Positions 26,462 through 35,640 of a DNA stretch of 64,000 bases are shown in pieces. The notes beneath the pieces were generated by a model. That model ran no database searches and was not told where the DNA came from. It saw nothing but the letters and a program-made list of their open reading frames with translations. The first letter of the stretch is position 1. Each line of letters opens with the position of its first letter. Source of the stretch: an uncultured Oscillospiraceae bacterium (GTDB taxonomy: Bacteria; Bacillota; Clostridia; Oscillospirales; Ruminococcaceae). The position numbers were made by a program, and so were the translations under genes. The stretch lies in contig URKR01000004.1 in assembly GCA_900548355.1 (NCBI GenBank), positions 1-64,000 of the forward strand, written 5' to 3'.

Positions 26462-26481
26462 TAGGGGAGGCAAGAACAGAA

Positions 26482-26667
26482 ATGGCAAAAACTTCTATGA
26501 AGATCAAGCAGCAGCGTCCTGCTAAGTTCTCCACCCGCGCGTACAACCGCTGCAAGATCTGCGGCCGCCCCCATGCGTACCTGCGCAAGTACGGCATCTG
26601 CCGTATCTGCTTCCGCGAGCTCGCGTACAAGGGCGAGATCCCCGGCGTGAAGAAGGCTTCCTGGTAA
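26482..26667 (+). CDS. rpsZ: 30S ribosomal protein S14, type Z
   Basis: The 61-residue zinc-binding S14 has [20 protein letters not shown], a complete CxxC-x12-CxxC site, and the usual ending [11 protein letters not shown]. This short form is the standard S14 in many Gram-positives; the longer zinc-free form used during zinc starvation is not in this window. Confidence 0.96.
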   Translation: MAKTSMKIKQQRPAKFSTRAYNRCKICGRPHAYLRKYGICRICFRELAYKGEIPGVKKASW

Positions 26668-26720
26668 TCAGAAGCAATAAGACGTAAACATTTACAACAC
26701 AACCTAAGGAGGTTAGTGGC

Positions 26721-27119
26721 ATGCAAATCACCGATCCGATCGCGGACCTGCTTACCCGCATCCGCAACGCCAGCACTGCCAAACACCCTTCCGTGGACGT
26801 TCCTGCTTCCAACCTGAAGAAGGCGATCTGCCAGATCCTGGTTGATGAGGGCTACATCAAGGGTATGAAAGTGACCGATGACACCAAGCAGGGGACCATC
26901 ACCCTGACCCTCAAGTACCAGGAAAATGGTACGCCGGTCATCGCGGGCCTCAAGCGCGTTTCCAAGCCCGGCCTGCGTATCTACACCAACTGCGAAGATA
27001 TGCCCAAGGTTATGCGTGGCCTGGGCACCGCGATCATCTCCACCTCCAAAGGCGTCATGACCGACAAGGCTGCCCGCGCGGCCCATGTCGGTGGTGAAGT
27101 GCTCGCCTTTGTTTGGTAA
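26721..27119 (+). CDS. rpsH: 30S ribosomal protein S8
   Basis: The 132-residue protein starts [17 protein letters not shown] and ends with the S8 signature [18 protein letters not shown] followed by [10 protein letters not shown]8 is central in 30S platform assembly and is the translational repressor of the spc operon in E. coli. A 53-base spacer precedes it. Confidence 0.97.
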   Translation: MQITDPIADLLTRIRNASTAKHPSVDVPASNLKKAICQILVDEGYIKGMKVTDDTKQGTITLTLKYQENGTPVIAGLKRVSKPGLRIYTNCEDMPKVMRGLGTAIISTSKGVMTDKAARAAHVGGEVLAFVW

Positions 27120-27137
27120 GAAAGGGGCTTATAGACA

Positions 27138-27686
27138 ATGTCGAGAATTGGAAGAAAACCCATCGTCATTCCGGCGGGTGTGGATGTGAAGATCGACGAG
27201 GCCGAACACACCATCACCGTGAAAGGCCCCAAGGGTACCCTGCATTCCAAATATCATCCCCTGATGACCGTCAAGGTCGAGGGCAATGAGATTTTGGTTA
27301 CCCGCCCCAACGACGAGAAGGAGGCCCGCAGCCTCCACGGCCTGACCCGCACCAACATCCACAACATGGTTGTTGGCGTGACCGAAGGCTACAAGAAGGA
27401 ACTGGAGATCCAGGGCGTCGGCTACCGCTGCGCCAAGCAGGGCAACACCCTTGTGCTGACCCTCGGCTTCTCCCACCCGGTCAACGTTGAGGAGACCGAC
27501 ACCATCAAGATTGAAGTCAAGGACGCGCTGCATTTCAACATCCTTGGCATCGACAAGCAGGAAGTCGGTCAGTTCGCTGCGGAAGTCCGCTCCAAGCGGC
27601 CGCCGGAACCCTACAAGGGCAAGGGCATCCGTTATGTGGGCGAGTATGTCATCCGCAAGGAAGGCAAAGCCGGTAAAGGCAAATAA
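27138..27686 (+). CDS. rplF: 50S ribosomal protein L6
   Basis: This 182-residue protein contains the tandem L6 fold and the C-terminal signature RPPEPYKGKGIRYVGEYV. L6 lies near the sarcin-ricin loop and the factor-binding site. It starts 18 bases after rpsH. Confidence 0.97.
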   Translation: MSRIGRKPIVIPAGVDVKIDEAEHTITVKGPKGTLHSKYHPLMTVKVEGNEILVTRPNDEKEARSLHGLTRTNIHNMVVGVTEGYKKELEIQGVGYRCAKQGNTLVLTLGFSHPVNVEETDTIKIEVKDALHFNILGIDKQEVGQFAAEVRSKRPPEPYKGKGIRYVGEYVIRKEGKAGKGK

Positions 27687-27704
27687 TAGGAGGGGAGAAA
27701 CACA

Positions 27705-28064
27705 ATGGTCAATAAGGCTGATAAGAACGAAGCGCGTCTTCGTCGCCACCGCCGCGTTCGCGGCAAGATCAGCGGCACGGCCGAGCGTCCTCGCCTGGAC
27801 GTCTTCCGCTCTGCCAAGCACATCTATGCCCAGGTTATTGACGACGAAGCCGGCGTGACGCTGGCCGCCGCCTCCACCCTGGACAAAGACTTCGACGGCT
27901 ACGGCGGCAATGTGGAAGCGGCCCAGAAGGTCGGCGCTGCCATCGCCAAGAAGTGCCTGGAAAAAGGCATCACCGAAGTGGTCTATGACCGCGGCGGTTT
28001 CGTTTACCACGGCCGCGTCAAGGCGCTGGCCGAAGGCGCCCGTGAAGCCGGGCTGAAACTGTAA
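27705..28064 (+). CDS. rplR: 50S ribosomal protein L18
   Basis: The 119-residue protein has the Arg-rich N-terminus ([20 protein letters not shown]) and the C-terminal [20 protein letters not shown] of L18, which carries 5S rRNA with L5 into the central protuberance. Confidence 0.97.
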   Translation: MVNKADKNEARLRRHRRVRGKISGTAERPRLDVFRSAKHIYAQVIDDEAGVTLAAASTLDKDFDGYGGNVEAAQKVGAAIAKKCLEKGITEVVYDRGGFVYHGRVKALAEGAREAGLKL

Positions 28065-28078
28065 AGGAGGGATCGAAC

Positions 28079-28585
28079 ATGGCCATGCAGAGAAACCGTG
28101 AACAGGACGACGGCATGATCACCAAGGTCGTCTCCATCAACCGTGTCTCCAAGACTGTCAAGGGCGGCCGCGTCATGAAGTTCGCCGCGCTGATCGTCGT
28201 GGGCGACGGCAAGGGCAACATCGGCTACGGCGTCGGCAAGTCCGGCGAAGTGCCCGAAGCCATCCGCAAGGGTGAAGGCGCCGCCAAGAAGAATATGCAC
28301 AAGGTTGCCATGAAGGGCACCACCATCCCGCACGAGATCGTGGGCGAGTTCGGCGCCGGCCGCGTGCTGATGCGCCCCGCCGCCCCCGGTACCGGCGTTA
28401 TCGCCGGCGGCCCGGTGCGTGCGGTGCTGGAGTGCGCCGGCATCAAGGACATCCGTACCAAGAGCCTGCGCTCCAACAATCCGATCAACGTTACCGCTGC
28501 GACCTTCGCGGGCCTGTGCGGTCTGACCGACGCCGAGTCTGTCGCTGCCAAGCGCGGCAAGACCGTCGCCGAGATCCTGGGCTAA
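28079..28585 (+). CDS. rpsE: 30S ribosomal protein S5
   Basis: The 168-residue protein contains the double-stranded-RNA-binding-like S5 N-domain ([20 protein letters not shown]) and the C-terminal S5 domain ([13 protein letters not shown]). S5 lines the mRNA entry channel and affects decoding accuracy. Confidence 0.97.
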   Translation: MAMQRNREQDDGMITKVVSINRVSKTVKGGRVMKFAALIVVGDGKGNIGYGVGKSGEVPEAIRKGEGAAKKNMHKVAMKGTTIPHEIVGEFGAGRVLMRPAAPGTGVIAGGPVRAVLECAGIKDIRTKSLRSNNPINVTAATFAGLCGLTDAESVAAKRGKTVAEILG

Positions 28586-28598
28586 GGAGGACGCTAGC

Positions 28599-28778
28599 AT
28601 GGATAAACTGAGCATCCGTCTCGCCAAGAGCCTGATCGGCCGCGGCAAGGAGCAGATCGCCGTTGCGAAGTCGTTGGGCCTGCATCGCCCGGGCGACGTT
28701 GTCGAACAGCCCGACAATGCGGCCACCAACGGCAAGATCGCCAAGATCTCTCATCTGGTCGTTGTGACCAAGCTGTAA
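28599..28778 (+). CDS. rpmD: 50S ribosomal protein L30
   Basis: This 59-residue gene runs from the ATG at 28599 (after TAAGGAGG) to a TAA. It encodes MDKLSIRLAKSLIGRGKEQI and continues to ISHLVVVTKL, matching L30 in length and sequence. L30 is dispensable in some bacteria but kept here between rpsE and rplO, the canonical spc position. Confidence 0.95.
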   Translation: MDKLSIRLAKSLIGRGKEQIAVAKSLGLHRPGDVVEQPDNAATNGKIAKISHLVVVTKL

Positions 28779-28791
28779 GGAGGTGCAACGC

Positions 28792-29232
28792 ATGAATCTG
28801 CATGAACTGAAAGCGCCCAAGGGCGCCCGCAAGGCTGCCACCCGCAAGGGCCGCGGCGCGGGTTCCGGCAACGGCAAGACCGCCGGCTACGGCCACAAGG
28901 GCCAGAAGGCCCGCTCCGGCGTCAAGAAGGCCGGCTTCGAAGGCGGCCAGATGCCGCTGCAGCGCCGTCTGCCCAAGCGCGGCTTCAACAACACGGTCTT
29001 CGCCACCAAGTATGTCACCATCAAGGTTTCCGACCTTGAAAAGTTTGAGGCCGGCGCAACCGTCGATGCGGCCGCCCTGCTCGAAAAGGGCATCATCTCC
29101 AAGACCCTCGACGGCGTCAAGGTGCTGGGCAACGGCGAACTGACCAAGGCTGTCAATGTCAAGGTGGCGGCATATACCGCTTCTGCCAAGGAAAAAATCG
29201 AGAAGGCAGGCGGGAAGGCTGAGGTGATCTAA
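28792..29232 (+). CDS. rplO: 50S ribosomal protein L15
   Basis: The 146-residue protein has the Gly/Arg/Lys-rich extended N-terminus (RKGRGAGSGNGKTAGYGHKG) that threads into 23S rRNA and a globular C-terminus. The ATG at 28792 is preferred because AAGGAGGTG immediately precedes it; a GTG at 28783 overlaps that site. Confidence 0.97.
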   Translation: MNLHELKAPKGARKAATRKGRGAGSGNGKTAGYGHKGQKARSGVKKAGFEGGQMPLQRRLPKRGFNNTVFATKYVTIKVSDLEKFEAGATVDAAALLEKGIISKTLDGVKVLGNGELTKAVNVKVAAYTASAKEKIEKAGGKAEVI

Positions 29233-29233
29233 G

Positions 29234-30529
29234 GTGATCGAAACATTTCGCAATGCCTGGAAGATCGAGGACCTGCGCAAGCGCCTATTGTTTACGCTTG
29301 TGATTCTGGTTATCTTTCGCCTGGGCTGTGCCGTTCCGGTTCCTTATATCGACGCAAGTGCCCTGTCCGATATGTTCACAACCGGCAGCATGCTGACCTA
29401 CCTGAACATGATGTCGGGCTCGGCCTTGAGCCAATGCGCGATCTTTGCGCTCGGCGTTCAGCCGTATATCAACGCTTCCATTATCGTACAGCTTCTGACG
29501 GTTGCCATCCCCTACCTGGAAAACCTTTCCAAAGAAGGGGAGGAAGGCCGCCGCAAGCTGACCCGCATCACCAACTATGTGGGCGCCGGCATCGGCTTGA
29601 TGCTGTCTGTTGCCTACTACTTCATCCTGCGCCGTTCCGGCGCGCTGGAGTATACCGATGGCTTTGCCGGCATCTTCACCGCCTTTGTCATTGTGCTCTG
29701 CTTCACGGCCGGCAGCCAGCTGGTTACCTGGATGGGCAACCAGATTGATGCCAAGGGCATCGGCAACGGCGTTTCGTTGCTGATCTTCGCCGGTATTGTA
29801 GCCAACTGGTCCAGTGTGATCACAATGGTCCAGGGGCTGCTGGCGATGGCGCAGCAGGCACCCGGCTACTATATCCTGCTGCCGGTTCTGCTGGTGCTTG
29901 CCATTGTTGCGGTTGTCTTTGTGGTTATTTTGACCAACGCCGAGCGCCGCATCCCGGTACAGTACGCCAAGCGGGTGGTCGGCCGCAAGATGTACGGCGG
30001 CCAGGCCAGCTACATTCCGATCAAGGTGAATATGTCCGGCGTTATGCCTGTCATCTTCGCCATGACGCTGTGCAGCCTGCCCAACATGATTGGCTCCTTC
30101 CTTAATCTGGACCCGACCGAGCATCCGATCTGGACCGCCTTCTTCGGGATCTTCCAGTACAACAGCCTGCTGTATCTTGTGGTGTATGTGCTGCTGATTG
30201 TCGCGTTCAACTATTTCTATGTGGCAATCCAGTACAACCCCGTGGATATCAGCAACCAGCTGCGCAAGAACAACGGCACGATCCCGGGCATCCGCCCCGG
30301 CAAGCCCACCAGCGATTTCATCACCAAGACTTTGTCCAAGATCACCCTGATCGGCGGCATCTTCCTGGCGGTTGTCGCGGGCCTGCCGATCATCCTGGGC
30401 AATCTGACCGGCGTTTCGATCCAGCTTGGCGGTACCAGCCTGCTGATCGTCGTCGGCGTTGCGCTGGATACCGCGCGTTCGCTGGAAGGCTATATGACCG
30501 CACGCCACCACAAAGGCTTCCTGGAATAA
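29234..30529 (+). CDS. secY: Protein translocase subunit SecY
   Basis: The 431-residue protein is the pore-forming subunit of the SecYEG channel, with ten membrane segments. Hallmarks include the first segment with its plug region (CAVPVPYIDASAL), INASIIVQLL, and the cytoplasmic loop RRIPVQYAKRVVGRK that contacts SecA and ribosomes. The start is a GTG at 29234, two bases after the rplO stop, with its ribosome binding site inside the end of rplO, so the two are coupled. Confidence 0.97.
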   Translation: MIETFRNAWKIEDLRKRLLFTLVILVIFRLGCAVPVPYIDASALSDMFTTGSMLTYLNMMSGSALSQCAIFALGVQPYINASIIVQLLTVAIPYLENLSKEGEEGRRKLTRITNYVGAGIGLMLSVAYYFILRRSGALEYTDGFAGIFTAFVIVLCFTAGSQLVTWMGNQIDAKGIGNGVSLLIFAGIVANWSSVITMVQGLLAMAQQAPGYYILLPVLLVLAIVAVVFVVILTNAERRIPVQYAKRVVGRKMYGGQASYIPIKVNMSGVMPVIFAMTLCSLPNMIGSFLNLDPTEHPIWTAFFGIFQYNSLLYLVVYVLLIVAFNYFYVAIQYNPVDISNQLRKNNGTIPGIRPGKPTSDFITKTLSKITLIGGIFLAVVAGLPIILGNLTGVSIQLGGTSLLIVVGVALDTARSLEGYMTARHHKGFLE

Positions 30530-30581
30530 GCAGGGAAGGCAAGGCGGCGGTGCTCTCCGCCGCAGAAAAGGGGAATTGACT

Positions 30582-31214
30582 ATGAAACTGATCCTTTTGG
30601 GCGCTCCCGGCGCCGGCAAAGGTACCCAGGCTGAGATCCTCTGTGACAAGCTGGGCATCCCCACCATCTCCACCGGCAACATCCTGCGTGCCGCCGTAAA
30701 GGACGGCACCCCGATGGGCCAGAAGGCCAAGAGCTATATGGACGCCGGCGCCCTTGTGCCGGATGACGTCATCGTTGGCATCGTCAAGGAGCGTCTGGCA
30801 CAGCCGGACTGCGCCAATGGCTTCATCCTTGACGGTATGCCCCGCACCATCGCCCAGGGCGAAGCGCTTGAAGCAATGGGCGTGGAGATTGACAAGGTCC
30901 TGAACCTGCTCGCTGACGATGAGATGATTATGCAGCGGATGAGCGGCCGCCGTGTTTGCGCCAAGTGCGGCGCGAGCTACCACATCCAGAACAAGCCCAG
31001 CGCCAAGCCTGGCATCTGCGACCGCTGCGGCGGGGAACTTACCATCCGCAAGGATGATGAGCCCGACACCGTGCGGGATCGGCTCAAGGCTTATCATGAG
31101 CAGACCGAGCCGCTGGTTGCCTTCTATCGTGAGCGCGGCAAACTTGTCGAAATCCCTGATGCGGGTTCCATTGAGGCCACCAACGCCCTGATCCTTAAAA
31201 AGCTGGAGGCGTAA
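30582..31214 (+). CDS. adk: Adenylate kinase (zinc-LID form)
   Basis: The 210-residue enzyme interconverts ATP + AMP and 2 ADP. The P-loop GAPGAGKGTQ is at residues 7-16. The LID domain carries a structural zinc site (CAKCGASYHI and CDRCGGEL), typical of Gram-positives. The ATG at 30582 follows AAAAGGGGAA; a TTG at 30576 is rejected. The secY-adk-map order is the normal Firmicute arrangement. Confidence 0.96.
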   Translation: MKLILLGAPGAGKGTQAEILCDKLGIPTISTGNILRAAVKDGTPMGQKAKSYMDAGALVPDDVIVGIVKERLAQPDCANGFILDGMPRTIAQGEALEAMGVEIDKVLNLLADDEMIMQRMSGRRVCAKCGASYHIQNKPSAKPGICDRCGGELTIRKDDEPDTVRDRLKAYHEQTEPLVAFYRERGKLVEIPDAGSIEATNALILKKLEA

Positions 31215-31221
31215 ACCGCCC

Positions 31222-31995
31222 ATGATTCAGATCAAAAATGCCGCGGAACTGGCCAAGATGCGCCGTGCCTGTGAAATCAGCGCGGCTGCTCTCAAAGCCG
31301 GCGGCGCTGCGATCGAACCCGGTATCTCCACCGCGGAGATCGACAAGATCATCTACGATTTCATTGTGCGCCACGGCGCACGCCCGAACTTCCTGCACCT
31401 GTACGGCTTCCCGGCCACTGCCTGCATCAGCGTCAACGATACCGTGATCCACGGCATCCCCACCCGCGACCAGAAGATCCGCCCCGGCGACATCGTCTCG
31501 ATTGATACCGGCTGCAAGATTGACGGCTTCAACGGTGACAACGCCTGCACCTTTGGCTGCGGCAAGCTGGACATGGAAGCCCAGCGCCTGCTGGACGTCA
31601 CACGGGAAAGTCTCCACCTCGGCATACAGGCCGCGCAGGCCGGCGCCCGTATTGGTGATATCGGCCATGCGGTGCAGAGCTATGTGGAGGAGAACGGCTT
31701 CTCGGTTGTGCGGGCCTTTGTGGGCCACGGCGTCGGCAAGGAATTGCATGAGGACCCCGAGGTCCCCAACTATGGACGCCCGGGCCATGGCCCGCGGCTT
31801 GTGCCGGGTATGTGCATCGCGATTGAACCGATGGTCAACCAGCACAAGTACGATGTCAAGACCCTGGGCGACGGATGGACGGTCAAAACCTGTGACGGCG
31901 GCCTGGCTGCTCACTTTGAGCATACCATCGCCATCACCAAGGACGGCCCCGAAGTGCTGACCCACGGCTGGGAGGAACCCGAATGGACTTTGTAA
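31222..31995 (+). CDS. map: Type I methionine aminopeptidase
   Basis: The 257-residue pita-bread enzyme removes the initiator methionine co-translationally. The five metal ligands are visible: Asp in VSIDTGCKIDGFNGDNAC (two), His in GHGVGKELHEDPEVPNYG, Glu in CIAIEPM and Glu in HFEHTIAITKDG. It starts seven bases after adk, and its end overlaps the next gene by 13 bases. Confidence 0.96.
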   Translation: MIQIKNAAELAKMRRACEISAAALKAGGAAIEPGISTAEIDKIIYDFIVRHGARPNFLHLYGFPATACISVNDTVIHGIPTRDQKIRPGDIVSIDTGCKIDGFNGDNACTFGCGKLDMEAQRLLDVTRESLHLGIQAAQAGARIGDIGHAVQSYVEENGFSVVRAFVGHGVGKELHEDPEVPNYGRPGHGPRLVPGMCIAIEPMVNQHKYDVKTLGDGWTVKTCDGGLAAHFEHTIAITKDGPEVLTHGWEEPEWTL

Positions 31996-32267
31996 AAGGC
32001 CGTTTGGTGCGCTCCAAAGCCGGGCGGGACAAAACCCGCACCTTCGCCGTTGTGGCGGCGCGGGGGGATGTGGTGTGGCTGGCGGACGGCAACAAGCGTA
32101 CGCTGGCCGCGCCAAAGCGCAAAAATGCGCGGCATGTGGCCCCCACCGCCACTGTGCTGGCGAACGAGCTTTTGAAAAGCGATCCACTGCTCAGCAGGGC
32201 AATCGCCGCCTATGACGCGGCGCACCCGGCTGAACGAAACCTTCAAGGAGGCAATCCACTTGTCTAA
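31983..32267 (+). CDS. KOW-domain RNA-binding protein (L14e-like)
   Basis: This 94-residue basic protein starts [20 protein letters not shown], a KOW-type beta-barrel like that of eukaryotic L14e/L6e. Small proteins of this kind sit between map and infA in many Firmicutes, but their role is unproven; a ribosome-associated function is inferred from the location. It overlaps map by 13 bases, and its last bases overlap the infA start. Confidence 0.8.
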   Translation: MDFVKGRLVRSKAGRDKTRTFAVVAARGDVVWLADGNKRTLAAPKRKNARHVAPTATVLANELLKSDPLLSRAIAAYDAAHPAERNLQGGNPLV

Positions 32268-32496
32268 AGAAGATGTCATCGAAGTAGAAGGCGTCGTGCG
32301 GGAGGCTTTGCCCAACACCGTGTTCAAGGTTGAGCTGCTCAACAAAGAGGGCAAGCCCAACGGCCGCACGGTTTCGGCGCACATCTCCGGCAAACTGCGG
32401 ACCAACTTCATCCGCATTCTGCCCGGCGACAAGGTCACGATGGAAATGTCGCCCTACGACCTGACCAAAGCCCGGATCACCTGGCGTTCCAAGTAA
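32260..32496 (+). CDS. infA: Translation initiation factor IF-1
   Basis: The 78-residue OB-fold protein contains [19 protein letters not shown] and [20 protein letters not shown], both diagnostic of IF-1. It is about six residues longer than usual because of an insert between strands (NKEGKPNGR). The start is a TTG at 32260 with a perfect AAGGAGG at 32245-32251; the next ATG upstream (32212) would place that site inside the coding region. Confidence 0.93.
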   Translation: MSKEDVIEVEGVVREALPNTVFKVELLNKEGKPNGRTVSAHISGKLRTNFIRILPGDKVTMEMSPYDLTKARITWRSK

Positions 32497-32526
32497 CGTC
32501 TTGTGTTATAGAAGGAGGTTAACATC

Positions 32527-32640
32527 ATGAAGGTAAAACCTTCCGTGAAACCCATCTGCGAAAAATGCAAGATCATCAAGCGCAAAGGCCGCGTGATGGT
32601 CATCTGCATCAACCCCAAGCATAAGCAGCGTCAGGGCTAA
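32527..32640 (+). CDS. rpmJ: 50S ribosomal protein L36 (zinc form)
   Basis: The 37-residue protein [20 protein letters not shown] continues to [10 protein letters not shown]. It keeps the full zinc site C-x2-C-x12-C-x4-H of the standard L36. GAAGGAGG precedes the ATG. It is followed by an unusual 137-base structured spacer. Confidence 0.96.
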   Translation: MKVKPSVKPICEKCKIIKRKGRVMVICINPKHKQRQG

Positions 32641-32777
32641 AGAACAGCTCCCACCAGGCTGTTGCAGGTCCGGGTGAAAGCCCGGAAACCGCACCCAAAA
32701 CGCTAGGGGGCCAAGTGCGTAGATTCCCGGCGCAGGCCCCGACACAGGACATGGGATGTTTAATATGGAGGTGCTTT
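32641..32777 (+). promoter_or_regulatory. Structured leader before rpsM (candidate alpha-operon regulator)
   Basis: Three successive hairpins can be drawn. AACAGC (32643-32648) pairs with GCTGTT (32658-32663). CCGGG (32670-32674) pairs with CCCGG (32681-32685), with a further GGT/ACC extension. GGGGCC (32707-32712) pairs with GGCCCC (32735-32740), enclosing TGCG/CGCA and an AAG bulge. No reading frame or promoter is evident. The position matches the E. coli alpha-operon leader bound by S4. Confidence 0.5.
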
Positions 32778-33149
32778 ATGGCACGTATTGCTGGTGTTGA
32801 TCTGCCTCGCGAGAAGCGGATCGAAGTTGGTCTGACCTATGTGTACGGTATCGGTCAGAGTACCGCTGACGAGATTCTCGCCGGCACCGGGATTGACCCG
32901 GATATCCGCGTCAAGGATCTGTCGGCTGAAGATGAAGCTAAGATCCGTGACTACATCGATAAGAACGATATCATCGTGGAAGGCGATCTTCGCCGCAACG
33001 TCGCGCTGGATATCAAGCGTTTGACTGAAATCCAGTGCTATCGTGGCATCCGCCATCGCAAGGGCCTGCCTGTGCGCGGCCAGCGCACCAAGACCAATGC
33101 GCGTACCCGCAAAGGTCCGAAGCGCACCGTCGCGAACAAGAAAAAGTAA
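32778..33149 (+). CDS. rpsM: 30S ribosomal protein S13
   Basis: The 123-residue protein starts [20 protein letters not shown] and ends with the Arg/Lys-rich tail [20 protein letters not shown] that touches the P-site tRNA. The ATG at 32778 follows GGAGG; the frame extends upstream only through the non-coding leader. Confidence 0.97.
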   Translation: MARIAGVDLPREKRIEVGLTYVYGIGQSTADEILAGTGIDPDIRVKDLSAEDEAKIRDYIDKNDIIVEGDLRRNVALDIKRLTEIQCYRGIRHRKGLPVRGQRTKTNARTRKGPKRTVANKKK

Positions 33150-33161
33150 GGAGGAACTGAA

Positions 33162-33563
33162 ATGGCTGCTACGAAAGCTAATGCGAAAACCCGCACCAAG
33201 CGCAAAGAGCGTAAGAACGTCAGCGCCGGTGCCGCTCATATCCAGAGCACGTTTAACAACACCATCGTCACCATCACCGACACGCAGGGCAACACCATTT
33301 CGTGGTGCAGCACGGGTACGCTCAACTTCCGCGGTTCCCGCAAGAGCACTCCTTACGCCGCCCAGAGCGCTGCCGAAGTGGCCGCCAAGGCCGCGATGGA
33401 ACATGGCATGAAGACCGTCGAGGTTTACGTCAAGGGCCCGGGTTCCGGCCGTGAAAGCGCCATCCGCGCGCTGCAGGCCACCGGCCTGGAGGTCACGATG
33501 ATCCGTGACGTGACCCCGATCCCGCACAACGGCTGCCGCCCGCCCAAGCGCCGCCGCGTCTGA
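33162..33563 (+). CDS. rpsK: 30S ribosomal protein S11
   Basis: The 133-residue protein has the S11 core ([20 protein letters not shown]) and the conserved C-terminal [18 protein letters not shown]11 lies in the platform near the E site and the Shine-Dalgarno helix. Confidence 0.97.
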   Translation: MAATKANAKTRTKRKERKNVSAGAAHIQSTFNNTIVTITDTQGNTISWCSTGTLNFRGSRKSTPYAAQSAAEVAAKAAMEHGMKTVEVYVKGPGSGRESAIRALQATGLEVTMIRDVTPIPHNGCRPPKRRRV

Positions 33564-33583
33564 TGGAAGGAGGAAACTGAATT

Positions 33584-34186
33584 ATGGCTAAGAATACGCA
33601 GCCCATCGCCAAGCGTTGCAAAGCTCTCGGCATTTCTCCTGCCGTTATGGGCTATGCCAAGAAGAACACCACCCGCAACTCCGGCGGCAACTTCCGCAAG
33701 AAGCAGTCTGAGTATGCTACCCAGCTCAAAGAAAAGCAGAAGCTGAAGTTCATCTACGGCGTGCTCGAGAAGCAGTTTGCCAACTACTTCGAAGAAGCGG
33801 CCCGCCGCCCCGGCCAGGCCGGTGAAAACCTGCTCCAGATGCTGGAATGCCGGCTGGATAACGTTGTCTTCCGCCTGGGTTATGCCTCCACCCGGCGTGA
33901 CGCCCGCCAGCTTGTCAGCCACGCCCACTTCACCGTCAATGGCAAGAAGGTCAACATTCCTTCCTACCAGGTGAAGGCCGGCGATGTGGTTGAGGTTTGT
34001 GAAGCCAGCCGCAAGATCGAAAAGTTTTCGAAGCTGACCGGCGCCGATGCCCCGGTCGTGGCCCTGCCTTCCTGGCTGAGCCGCGATGCCGGTACCCTCA
34101 AGGGCGTTGTCACCAAGCTGCCTGAGCGCAGCGACATCGATTACGATGTCCAGGAACACCTGATCGTCGAGTTGTACTCCAAGTAA
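33584..34186 (+). CDS. rpsD: 30S ribosomal protein S4
   Basis: The 200-residue protein has an S4 domain (LECRLDNVVFRLGYASTRRD) and an N-terminal helical region without the four-cysteine zinc site (C-minus form). S4 starts 30S assembly and represses its own mRNA in both E. coli and Bacillus, relevant to the leader before rpsM. It sits within the alpha operon as in clostridia; Bacillus carries rpsD elsewhere. Confidence 0.97.
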   Translation: MAKNTQPIAKRCKALGISPAVMGYAKKNTTRNSGGNFRKKQSEYATQLKEKQKLKFIYGVLEKQFANYFEEAARRPGQAGENLLQMLECRLDNVVFRLGYASTRRDARQLVSHAHFTVNGKKVNIPSYQVKAGDVVEVCEASRKIEKFSKLTGADAPVVALPSWLSRDAGTLKGVVTKLPERSDIDYDVQEHLIVELYSK

Positions 34187-34246
34187 TCCTCTCGTCCGCT
34201 TTTTCACTGCGCCGGCATTGCTGCCGGCTGATCAAGGAGGGTTTTT

Positions 34247-35206
34247 ATGATGGAGATTGAACGCCCCAAGATCGAGATGGCCAACCTTTCGCCCGACGGC
34301 CGTTACGGCAAGTTCGTGGTTGAACCGCTGGAGCGCGGCTTCGGCACCACGCTGGGCAACAGCCTGCGCCGTGTGCTGCTTTCAAGCCTGCCCGGCGTCG
34401 CGGTCACCAGCGTGAAGATCGACGGTGTCGTGCATGAGTTCTCGACCATCGAGGGCGTGCGCGAGGACGTGACCGAGATCGTTCTGAACCTCAAGGGCAT
34501 TGCCGCCAAGATCTATGGCGACGGCCCCAAGACCGTCCGTGTGGAAGCCGCCGGCCCGTGTGAAGTCACCGCCGGCAGCATCAAGCAGGGCGATGATCTC
34601 GAGATTCTCAACCCGGAGTGGCACATTGCCACCCTGGGCGAGGGGGCCAAGCTCGTGATGGAGCTGACCTTCGACAAAGGACGCGGCTATGTCCCGGCTG
34701 AGCGCAACAAGCTCGCCCTGGTCGAAAAGAACGATGTGACCACCCTGCCGGTGGACAGCATCTATACCCCCGTCCTCAAATGCAACTATACGGTGGACAA
34801 CACCCGCGTGGGCCAGATCACCGACTTTGATAAACTGACCATCGAAGTCTGGACCGACGGCACGACCACCGCGCAGGAGGCTCTGAGCCTGGCTGCGCGC
34901 GTGCTGACCGAACACCTCAATCTGTTCGTCAACCTGTGCGATGAAGCCGCCGAGACCGAGATCATGGTTGAAAACGATGAGAAGGGCAAGGAAAAGGCGC
35001 TCGAAATGACCATCGAGGAGCTGGACCTCAGCGTCCGTTCCTTCAACTGCCTCAAGCGGGCCGGCATCAACACCGTGGGCGACCTCGTCAACAAGAGCGA
35101 GGAAGACATGATGAAGGTGCGCAACCTGGGCCGCAAGAGCCTGGAAGAGGTCATTGAGAAGCTCGAAAGCCTGGGCTTCACCCTCGTCAAAGAAGAAGAC
35201 AACTGA
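34247..35206 (+). CDS. rpoA: RNA polymerase alpha subunit
   Basis: The 319-residue alpha subunit has the dimerisation N-domain ([20 protein letters not shown], typical of alpha) and a C-terminal domain (about 245-315) with the helix-hairpin element [18 protein letters not shown] and [10 protein letters not shown]. That domain binds UP elements and activators. Two adjacent ATGs are possible (34247 or 34250) after AAGGAGGG. Confidence 0.97.
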   Translation: MMEIERPKIEMANLSPDGRYGKFVVEPLERGFGTTLGNSLRRVLLSSLPGVAVTSVKIDGVVHEFSTIEGVREDVTEIVLNLKGIAAKIYGDGPKTVRVEAAGPCEVTAGSIKQGDDLEILNPEWHIATLGEGAKLVMELTFDKGRGYVPAERNKLALVEKNDVTTLPVDSIYTPVLKCNYTVDNTRVGQITDFDKLTIEVWTDGTTTAQEALSLAARVLTEHLNLFVNLCDEAAETEIMVENDEKGKEKALEMTIEELDLSVRSFNCLKRAGINTVGDLVNKSEEDMMKVRNLGRKSLEEVIEKLESLGFTLVKEEDN

Positions 35207-35224
35207 TGGAAGGAGGCAAACGGA

Positions 35225-35566
35225 ATGCCCGGTACTAGAAAACTTGGCCGCGCCACCGACAGCCGCAAGGCGATGCTGCGCGCAATGGTCACTTATCTGT
35301 TTGAAAACGGCAAGATCGAGACCACCGTCACCCGTGCCAAGGAGGTTCGCTCCATGGCCGAGAAGATGGTCACCCTGAGCAAGGCCGGCGATCTGCACCA
35401 CAAGCGCCAGATCTTCAGCTTCATCACCAAGGAAGATGTCGCGAAGAAGGTCATTGATGAATACGGCGCCAAGTATGCCGACCGCAACGGCGGCTACACC
35501 CGTATCACCCGCATCGGCGTTCGCCGTGGCGACGCCGCCGAGATGGCGATCATCGAGCTCGTCTGA
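35225..35566 (+). CDS. rplQ: 50S ribosomal protein L17
   Basis: The 113-residue protein matches the bacterial short L17 ([20 protein letters not shown] and [20 protein letters not shown]). It is the last gene of the superoperon and is followed within 20 bases by a strong terminator. Confidence 0.97.
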   Translation: MPGTRKLGRATDSRKAMLRAMVTYLFENGKIETTVTRAKEVRSMAEKMVTLSKAGDLHHKRQIFSFITKEDVAKKVIDEYGAKYADRNGGYTRITRIGVRRGDAAEMAIIELV

Positions 35567-35584
35567 TCGAAGCTGCAAAAGAAC

Positions 35585-35622
35585 AAAAGGAGCGTGTCCC
35601 GCAGGGGGCACGCTCCTTTTTT
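35585..35622 (+). terminator. Terminator of the ribosomal superoperon
   Basis: GGAGCGTGTCCC pairs with GGGGCACGCTCC (one G-T), followed by TTTTTT and flanked by AAAA on the left. It is a textbook intrinsic terminator that can also act on the converging gene. Confidence 0.9.
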
Positions 35623-35640
35623 GGTGTTGTTTATGCCGGG

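Noticed and set aside
32641..32777. Cobalamin-type riboswitch or tRNA-like element
   Set aside because: The GGTGAAAGCCCGGAAACC stretch briefly resembles riboswitch text, but the conserved cobalamin-box and tRNA T-arm features are absent; kept only as an unclassified leader.
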